This document shows positions 56,226 through 64,000 of a stretch of DNA of 64,000 nt, in pieces (the stretch's first letter is position 1; the number at the start of each line of letters is the position of its first letter). This DNA is from Diabrotica undecimpunctata. Lineage: Eukaryota; Arthropoda; Insecta; Coleoptera; Chrysomelidae. The position numbers and the translations under genes are program-made. Below the pieces are notes generated by a model. The model was not told where the DNA came from, did not search any database, and saw nothing but the letters and a program-made list of their open reading frames with translations. The stretch lies in assembly GCF_040954645.1 (NCBI RefSeq), contig NC_092803.1:62486484-62550483 (forward strand). Reading direction: 5' to 3'.

Positions 56226-57965
56226 GCCTTAAAGAAGATAAAATTTATATTATTATATTGTCTTTTATTTATATATTTTCAATGTTATAATATGGACTTT
56301 ACACTAATTCTAATTTTTGTTTCAGTCTCCACCTAAAAAAAAACTACAAAAAACCGGCCTCGGCCACCAAAAAAATTAAAAAAATACTAACAAAAACCGG
56401 CGCAAACCACCAAAAAAATTAACAAAAACCCCAAATCCCGGACACGTAGGGCCCAACCCCTTGAGCACCAAGTCGCCGAACTGAGCCGGGGCTCAGAGCG
56501 GAGACTTGAGGCCCAAGTAAGCAATTTTAGTTCGCGGATAAGCCACATCATAATAGGATTATAGCGACAGTGCGCTGTCCTGAGTTTTTGCATTCGGTTA
56601 GGAAACCATGTTGGGGTTTTATTACCCAGGACCTCCACATGAAGAGCATTTGGCTGATAGTTGTGCCCCTATCGCGCATCAGAGTGCTATAGGGGGGAAA
56701 GGGATGGTCTGGATCATTGGAGCGCGGTGGGGTGACTTTTGTTTTTACTCGAATTAACACACCTCGCTCCAATGAATTGTTACATCCGAACGTAATTCAT
56801 AGGGGTGAACATTTCTCACAGGCTGGGTTTAATCAAATTGCTTGCTTGCTTGCAGTGAAATACTTTTGTCATTATTGTGAAAAATTTATGCTATGTGTGC
56901 CAACTGTGTTAATATTTTGCGTTAATAAAATATATTAATAATTATAATATATCAGGTGTTGACCAGCAAAAGTCGTTAAGTATACAAATTAGCAAAACAA
57001 AACTTTTTTCACTCACTACTTTTATTTTCTTATATATTGTGCTGGAAAAGGTAAATAACAGATCGACTACAAGCCCATAAGAAAATTTTAATGGGTCATT
57101 TGATGCAGCATAAATTATATATAAATCAATACTACAATATGTAATAACAACTTCAGAAATTATGACGCCACTTCTTATTGGTATACAAAATCATGGGGGT
57201 TAAAATTAAGGATTGTGCTTTAGATTTTTAACCCCTGTCCCAGCCAAAATGTTCGGCGTTGCGAAAAATTACTGTATATGCTGATTTAAAATTTTGTGTA
57301 TAAATGCCGTACTGTGTAAAATTACCGAAAATAATTAAAAATTTTTCCGTAAATAAAAATTTTTCCTTGCTCCTGGTACCAATATTTTTGTATGGCATTA
57401 GGTTGCCAATCAATATTTTTGTATTACCTAACTCCTAAGTTTATTGGTGCTGTAAAAAAATGTTAAGCCAAAAAAAAACTTACCCCCTTCAATGGTAATA
57501 GGCACAATAGTGCATCCCACAGCGCCTTGCCGCCAAAAGAAGAAATGAGCTTCTCTGCATTGTGCGCTACAATGAAACATCGTCTGAGGATGCCGATTGG
57601 CTCGACGAAATTGAAGTGGTTTAATAATTTCGAAATCCTCTTCGTCTGCAATTCTGATGTCAGTATTGAAAGAATCTGAGTAGCTGACAAACCCATGGAC
57701 CTCTTTCTTCCATTCTTATCAACAACACATTTAGCAACTGTATTAGTAAAGTTACAATATGCCCTGGAAAATATATTGGGTCACAACCCTTCAGTTACCG
57801 ATGCAAAGAGTTGGGCTGAAATTAACAAAGAAAAAATTACCGGCAAAATAGTTTTATTATTTTGGATATCTACAAAAGTAAAATAGAAAATGGTGTAAGC
57901 AATTACGTGAAAGAAATGAGAACAACCGAAAATGTTCAGAAAACATGCAAATTAATTCGTGAATA
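56226..57965. other. Unassigned sequence, partly GC-rich
   Basis: 56330-56780 is richer in C and G than its surroundings and contains the 11-bp inverted pair TCATTGGAGCG (56714-56724) and CGCTCCAATGA (56765-56775). A minus-strand frame near 57680-57470 reads DSFNTDIRIADEEDFEIIKP in one frame, but no family is recognised. The rest is AT-rich. Confidence 0.35.
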
Positions 57966-58277
57966 TTTGACCAAGATAATAGAAGAACTAGAAGGATAGG
58001 AAATGAGGCGGAAATAATATTAACTATCAAAAGACGAAAACTTGAGTACTTAGGACATGTGATGAGAGTGCAAAAATACGCATTATTACAACTTATTATG
58101 CAAGGCAAAATCCGAGGAAAGCGAAATGTGGGAAGACCAAGAATATCCTGGCTTAGAAACTTAAGGAAATGTTTTGAATGCAGTAGTGCAGAACTTTTTA
58201 GAGCTGCAGTCAACAGAGTCGACATAGCCATGATCATTACCAACCTTCGATGGAAGATGGAACTTAAAGAAGAATAG
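57966..58277 (+). pseudogene. Non-LTR family A, C-terminal fragment
   Basis: DQDNRRTRRIGNEAEIILTI, KRRKLEYLGHVMRVQKYALL, QLIMQGKIRGKRNVGRPRIS, WLRNLRKCFECSSAELFRAA, VNRVDIAMIITNLRWKME ending at a stop, followed by a GAAGAATAGAAGAA tail. It is open across about 100 codons, so relatively young, but only the last tenth of the ORF is present. Confidence 0.85.
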
Positions 58278-58789
58278 AAGAACACAGTGTAATTAATAGA
58301 TTCAATAGATAACGAAAGAAATACTAGACCTCATAGAATAAGGGTTAAGGTAAGATTAGTATAGTGAGGGACAAGATCTATGCGAAATTTTTAAGATCAA
58401 CCTGCTGATAATCCGCTATTGATACCTACGGTAACACAGATCCCTAGAGAGACATTACAAAGTTGTATTAACCTATATCTAACATTCAAATAAAAATTAA
58501 CGAAGCAGTGTTCAATTTTGAATTATTAGTTTGTTTAAATGTTTGTACAAATTGATCAGAACAACTGTTTTTAACAGTAAACAATCTCGCAATATACTAT
58601 TAAAAAATACTTCCGTTCATCTTTTTTCTAAACTTAGGACTGTCAAAATAAAATATTTTTCAGTTACGTAGACATAATAATAAGTAGACATTTTGTTTTG
58701 TGGGTTCGTCAATGAACACTAATTAATTATTTATATACACAAAAAGAATTAAAACTTATTCCAAATTAGTCATTCTTAAGCAGTATATT

Positions 58790-60180
58790 TTGTGGTTCCT
58801 TAAGCCAGAGTGTGTCGAAAAAAAGTGTTGTGATATATTTAATGTTTATCAAAGAAAAATATGTGGCGGCCATGGGAAAGTGCGTTCACCTGACAAAAAT
58901 GAACCTACGGATAATTTAGAAGATGAAGATGAAAGTGCGTGGCCCAGTACTCAGCAAAGGAATTGCTCAGCTTGTGTGTAGCTGAGCAAAATATGGTGTT
59001 AGATGTATTTGATGGACTTTCTGAAAAAATGACCAAATATGAAGCTGTTAAGCAAACGGCAGTTTTTCGTGTGCAACGTGTACCGTTTACTAAAGACAGA
59101 TTCGAAAAGTAGAACCACAAGGAAGGATTTGGAAAGCTCTAAAAAAATTCAACCTCACCTCTTGGAACCTATTAGTGAGGCAATATATAATATGTATGCA
59201 GCTAAAGTTATGCCTAACCTAAACAATATCATGGCAAAATTAAAATAAAAACATACTATTGATGATTGTTCCACAAAGACTTTGGAAATATTTTTGACCA
59301 AAAATGGTTTTAAATATAAAACTGTCAATAAGAGACAAGTCATAATGGAAAGTAGCCACCTAATACAATGGAGGAATAAATATATCAAAAAAATTTCACA
59401 ATATCGTAGTGAGTGTCAAGAAATGTATGATCTGGAAGAGACTTGGTTTGATTCTCACCAAACGATAGATAAAGCCTGGACAAACGGTATAAGAAAATGC
59501 CAAATAGGTGTACCCCATTTTAGAAGCAAGCGAATTTGCATATTACATTACGGAGGACAACATGGATGGGTAAACGATGCGTTATTGTTGAGTTCCAAAA
59601 GTATTAAAGACAGTTCTCTAGACTACCACCAAGACATCAAAGGGACGCTTTTTGAATCGTGGTTTGAGAATATATTACTTCCAAATTTAAAAGAACATAG
59701 CGTGATTGTTATGAACGATGCATTATATCACTCCAGATGCATAAAAAAATTCCAACCAAACAGAGTAGGAAGGATGAAATTCAGGAATTTTGGAATTTTT
59801 AATAGCCGAAGACCTATATTTTGAGAATCATTACACCAAAGATCAATTAATCCAGGTTCTTCATAGACAAGTCGTAACTATAGAACATATTGTAGATAAA
59901 TTAGCCACTAACAATGGACATATGGTTAAGATTACCTTCATATTACTGTGTGTTGAATCCCATAGAATTGCTATGGGCTAAGTTAAAAAACCATGTCCGG
60001 AGGAACAAAACATCTCCAAAAGATGCCCAAAGTGTTGTCGAACTAATAAAAACAGAGTTTAAAAATATCGGTGCTCAAAACTGGCAAAATTCAATAGAAC
60101 ATGTAAAGATTCATTGAAAAAGATTAAGTACATGAAAAATAGTAAGCCTTGAAGAAAACTATTATTAATTTGGCTGAGAA
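58790..60180 (+). pseudogene. IS630/Tc1-type (DDE_3) transposase, decayed
   Basis: An amino-terminal helix-turn-helix region (MVLDVFDGLSEKMTKYEAVK) is followed by EAIYNMYAAKVMPNLNNIM, LTKNGFKYKTVNKRQVIMES, then the core: MYDLEETWFD, KAWTNGIRKCQIGVPHF, ICILHYGGQHGWVNDALLL, YHQDIKGTLFESWFENILLP, VIVMNDALYHSR. Shifted, it reads LIQVLHRQ, VDKLATNNGHM and YYCVLNPIELLWAKLKNHV. Relatives that I remember have LDETW and VMDNAxYH. Here they read LEETW and VMNDALYH, so the first two catalytic aspartates look substituted, while the Glu in NPIELLW remains. There are several stops and shifts. Confidence 0.85.
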
Positions 60181-60596
60181 TTATGAAGAGAACGATAATG
60201 ACGATGAGTTGGAATAAGTGTTAACTCTAACTGGAAGATCCCAAATGAATGTGAATTTCCGAAGTGGCTAGTATCCCATTTAATTTATAATAGTAAAAAA
60301 ACCAATGGGTAACTTTTTGTGGCATCTCATGTGACATGTAAGTAAATAAAAACTATTTTTGAAGTTATACTTCTTTAGGCGCGATTGGAAAAAATTGATG
60401 ATAGTGAATTTTTATAAAATTAACAGTATGAAGTACGCGCATACTCACAGCATGAAGTTAGTTGCTACATCTAAATCTTCAAGTTAATAAATAAAGTGTG
60501 AAAAAAAATATATTGGTGTTTTTGTTAAGTCGATTATATTAGGACGGTGATAGATATTTACTGATGATTTGTATATTGTATATGTATATTTTTGTG

Positions 60597-62027
60597 CAGG
60601 GCCGCCACTACCATGTGTGCAAGTGTGCATCGCACACGGGCGGCCAACAATAGGGGCGGCCAAAAGCAGTCCACTGATTATAATAATTTTTTAAAACGAA
60701 AATAAATTCAAATAATTAAATAGTAATAATTCAGATAATTCTGTGAACTCTAATATTCCAAACAATAATAATTATTCAGTACGTGATAATACTCAAATGC
60801 GTTTCATTTATCATGTATACTTCTTTTTTATCCTAATCTAAAAAAATGTCAGAAAATATTATTTATTGTATGAACTGTCGCCCTTTTGCAGGTACAGTCT
60901 TAAAGCAGTTTCGTGAATACTTTTTAATTCAAAGCGGCTGGCGGCTTTTGGAGTTCAGTTATTTGGGATTTCACACGTAGATACTTTACAAGAATTTAGG
61001 CAAGTGGTTGTAAAGTTTCTGTTATAATATTGTTTCTATGGTTCTGTTTATAGATGGGTTAATATGTCTTCTGTTCAGTCTTAGTTGAGAATTCGATAAA
61101 TTGAAGAAGGTGCATTTTGAGTATGAAGGAGCTGATGAACCTATATTATCTCCGGAATTGTCATTTAAAATAAATTTTTATTTTAAGATTTTGTATGTTG
61201 CCATAAAAGCAATTGAAGAACGGTTCCAATTATTTCAACAGCATACAGACATTTTTAGTGTAACATATGGCATAACCAAAGTTTAAAACGATAATGAACT
61301 TAAAACCAATTGTGAGAAAGTAAATCAAGCCCTTACAGACATAAACAGCTCAGATAGTGACATTAGTGCAACCGATTTATATGAAGAAATTAAAGCTATT
61401 CAACCATTTTTTCCGGAGAAAAAATCCTAGTGATATTCTTGAATATATTTACGAAAATAATCTTGTATCAACATTTCCCAACTTAACTATAATAGTAAGT
61501 ATATTCCTAACTCTACCTGTTACTGTAGCTACGGGTGAGCGGTCGTTTTCAAAACTTAAGATTATTAAAAACTATTTGCGATCCTCAATTAAGCACGATA
61601 GACTTTCTGCTTTAGCAATTTTATATATAGAACATGAAGTGTGTGCGAGATTGGACATTATAGATATTGTCTTATAGAAGTTTTCCGAGACGAAAGCCCG
61701 AAAAGTGCGTTTTTAGTTAGGATATTAGGATATACACATTCTGGACGTTGGATCATGGTTATCAAATTAGGATAAAGAACGTTTAAATTAGGTTATAAGG
61801 ATATTAGGAGATACATAGGATATACATTGGGATAATATATGGACGTTGGATCATAGAAACTAGTCTAAATGTTTAAGTAAGTATTTATCTATTTACAAAT
61901 TATTATTGTTATATTATGCATCTTCTGCACATTTCTTTAAATAATAGTATGTATGTCTAAAGTGTTGGAAGAGGGGCGGCAAATATTAAGTTGCACACGG
62001 GCGGCCAATACCTTAGCGGCGGCCCTG
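60597..62027 (+). mobile_element. hAT transposon, 1431 bp, with perfect 8-bp TSD
   Basis: TTTTTGTG at 60589-60596 and 62028-62035 is the 8-bp hAT target duplication. The terminal repeats start CAGGGCCGCC at both ends. GCACACGGGCGGCCAA occurs near both ends in direct orientation (about 60634 and 61993). It is inserted between the transposase and right repeat of the IS630/Tc1-type element. The amino-terminal and central transposase are deleted, so the copy is non-autonomous. Confidence 0.92.
61087..61680 (+). pseudogene. hAT transposase C-terminal (dimerisation) region
   Basis: HFEYEGADEPILSPELSFKI, FYFKILYVAIKAIEERFQLF, QQHTDIFSVTYGI, stop, LYEEIKAIQPFFPEKKS, a shift, DILEYIYENNLVSTFPNL, then the hallmark LTLPVTVATGERSFSKLKII (KNYLRSSI follows) and SALAILYIEHEVCARLDIID. 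The TVATGERSFSKLK block is the conserved hAT dimerisation motif of transposases with a zinc-finger MYM-like/TTF amino terminus. The BED/TTF domain and the catalytic residues are absent. Confidence 0.9.
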
Positions 62028-62362
62028 TTTTTGTGTGTAAAAATCGACTTGGTTCAGTAACTTGGTTCTGTTACTTTAGGACCTCACTGTATAATATATT
62101 AATATTAAATGTTGATTGACGAACTTAGCACGGTTGATAAAAAAACTTGTAAATCCACCAAAAGAAAATTGTTTTTTGCGTAACTGAAAAAATATTTTAT
62201 TTTGCCAGTCTACACTTTCTCCGATAATTTTATTTGAATTTTGGATACAGATTAGTACAACTCTGTAAATGTCTCTCTGGGGGTCTGTGTTACAATAGGT
62301 ATCAATATTGGATTAATAGTAGGTCGGTTTTTAAAATTTCGCATAGATCTTGTCCCTCACTA

Positions 62363-64000
62363 TAGTAATAGTTAATTATTGTTAAAATCTCTTGTTTTAT
62401 TTATTATTACAGCAAATGCAATTAAAACAATAACAAAGTCATTTTATCGACTTTCGGCTACTTTCGTAACCTAATCGTTACTTTTAGGTAAAAATTGTCA
62501 GTTGTTTGTTAGGTAACATTTAGGTAGGGGGAGGGGTACATAAAAACGTTACGGTGCGGTACATAGGAAGAGGGGGGTCAAAAATATTTAAAAAATGCGT
62601 TACGTAATACTTAAGCGGCCCCTAGTCTAAAAAAAATACCTTACCCTGGGATTGATATTAATTGACATACCTCATATACCAGTGAAAAATAAATTATTTT
62701 CCATAGTGTTCTAACTTCTAACTAGGCGTATAAAAATGTCTATTAAGTTACGTTAAGATCGAGAAATAAGTTTAATTTGAAAAACATTTTCGTTAGAAAA
62801 AGCCTTTTCCTGATTTAATAAAGTTCGTTACAAAGTATAATCCTTTCTGACCGGTATACCGTATAAAGGAGCTAATTTTAACGAATGAGAATATCAACTT
62901 TTTCATTTCAAAGATGTATTTAAGTTTAAAGTCTTATCGCGGAGTATTCTTAAACAGCTGGAAATGAAATCTCAAAAACTCTCGAACTAATCTGTGCGTT
63001 GGCCTTTTATAATCTCCCTCCTAATTCCGAAAGGATCTTCCTGTTTTTAATTTATTTTCTGAATATAAAATTTAAGTGAAACAAACAGAGAAGTGTGTCT
63101 GGATGATTAATAGCTTCGAGATTTAGAATTTTGCCGGTGTTATTTTTTAATTTTCTTAAAGTGTATGATTAATCTAAATTAAGAAAAACACAAACTTGGT
63201 AATTCCCAAGGCGGCCATGAATTTTTAATATATGTTTACTTAGGTTGATTGATACCTAGATTATGGAATTTGTGGCTAGATGTTGAGCTGTGCTTTTAAA
63301 GAGCTTTTAATAAAGATTAAAAGTTGCGTATTTATTTATTTTTCTTTTAAGAAAGAGAATATACAACTTTATTACTATAAGTCACGTCAACTCATCTGCT
63401 TTTATTAGTAGATGTAAGCTGATAAAAGGTAGGATTGGCTTTGTTTGTTATGTTTTGTTTGTTATGTTTTATTGTGACCTATTATATAATCTTCCTTTAT
63501 TATTTTCTTGACTTAATATTTAACCCTGCAGTTGAGGCAATAAATTATAACAACAAACGGGGTGCCAGTTCTTCGAGACCCATGTCAAAAAAATATGTTC
63601 TTACTATTTGAAACGAAAACCAGGTATAGTTTGGTTCAAGATATAAGAAATTTGGCCTGAGGCTCGTGGGATGACCCAGTCGATCACAGTATTATAATAA
63701 TGAACAACACCATTGATGTTACTAATCCCTCAATTGTCTTTGAGACGCGTAGCAATAGTTTTGGAACAGCTTACTAGGACCCGACTTTATATTATTTACA
63801 GAATTGACTCGTTACCTATCAATGCAAATAAATTGTTAAAATTAAAATTTATACACAATTCTCCGTATTAAAAAAAATTTTGCTATACACGAATTAGTCA
63901 TCTAATTTATCTTTGCTTACTTATCTGATTTACTCATCTGAAATTAAGTTGCTTGGAATGAATTATTATTAACGATCACAAACAATTTTCATGTTCAACG
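62363..64000. other. No gene recognised; short G-rich repeat-like stretch
   Basis: At 62515-62640 two G runs (GGTAGGGGGAGGGG, GGAAGAGGGGGGTC) and AATGCGTTACGTAATA follow each other, a combination I associate with insect interspersed repeats. The rest is AT-rich with no open frame of note. Confidence 0.4.

Larger units (their letters stand above)
58362..62362 (+). mobile_element. Tc1/IS630-type transposon, 4.0 kb including a nested hAT
   Basis: The ends read TAGTGAGGGACAAGATCTAT at the left and its reverse complement at the right, each flanked by TA. The inverted repeats extend about 165 bp with good similarity and then patchily to about 330 bp (left to about 58700, right from about 62050). 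Without the hAT insertion and its duplication the element is about 2.56 kb. The transposase reads on the plus strand. Confidence 0.85.

Noticed and set aside
56714..56775. 11-bp inverted repeat as a transcription terminator or MITE
   Set aside because: The arms are short and isolated. There is no flanking duplication, and a bacterial-type terminator makes no sense here.
1..64000. CRISPR arrays, bacterial operons, origins or riboswitches
   Set aside because: The sequence is eukaryotic transposon-rich DNA. No spaced direct repeats or bacterial gene organisation are present.

Overview
This 64 kb window is AT-rich, gene-poor eukaryotic nuclear DNA packed with mobile elements in many states of decay. 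The mixture suggests an insect, possibly a beetle with a large repeat-rich genome. It includes Jockey-, I-, R1- and RTE-type non-LTR retrotransposons, a Penelope-like element with hammerhead ribozyme motifs, Tc1/mariner/IS630, piggyBac and hAT transposons, MITEs and long (TA)n tracts. I could not recognise a single host gene, rRNA or tRNA. Species assignment is inference only.

Region 1-19 kb: a non-LTR endonuclease fragment (434-931); a Tc1-like transposon (1434-3581) with a second, 676-bp insertion inside its transposase; a fragment of a widespread uncharacterised arthropod protein (4268-4838) next to an RTE tail (4861-5400); a decayed Penelope fragment (7012-7288); a fold-back MITE (7585-7755); a truncated non-LTR copy at 13446-15520; and a minus-strand Jockey remnant (15555-16350).

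Region 19-32 kb is a nested stack. One minus-strand RNase H-bearing non-LTR element runs from about 31898 down to 19185. It is split by three later insertions: a 636-bp repeat copy with a 16-bp target-site duplication (TSD), a 285-bp LINE tail with a 13-bp TSD, and a composite of about 10.1 kb. The composite is bounded by inverted copies of a 0.2-kb repeat that carries a hammerhead ribozyme fold. Inside it lie (TA)n tracts, each touching an element end: a 608-bp MITE, a 2.56-kb mariner-like transposon with 0.4-0.5 kb terminal inverted repeats, and a Penelope-like element with YVDD reverse transcriptase, GIY-YIG nuclease and an apparently intact hammerhead motif.

Region 32-44 kb: two identical 627-bp repeats, several truncated non-LTR copies on both strands (one nested in another with a 9-bp TSD), and two long open copies of the same LINE family (37480-39340 and 39570-40650). 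Region 42.4-49.5 kb: a tandem dimer of a ~105-bp repeat was hit by two retrotransposons. One is a truncated plus-strand LINE (42501-43895). The other is a nearly full-length 5.4-kb minus-strand I/Jockey-type LINE (43942-49377) with ORF1 (CCHC knuckle), endonuclease, RT, RNase H and poly(A).

Region 50-64 kb: two Jockey pieces in opposite orientation, a piggyBac transposase relic, and a Tc1/IS630-type element (58362-62362) that itself contains a hAT element (60597-62027) with a perfect 8-bp TSD. The rest is unassigned AT-rich sequence. The genes do not form a pathway. The content of the window is the order of nested insertions, which can be read from TSDs and interrupted frames.
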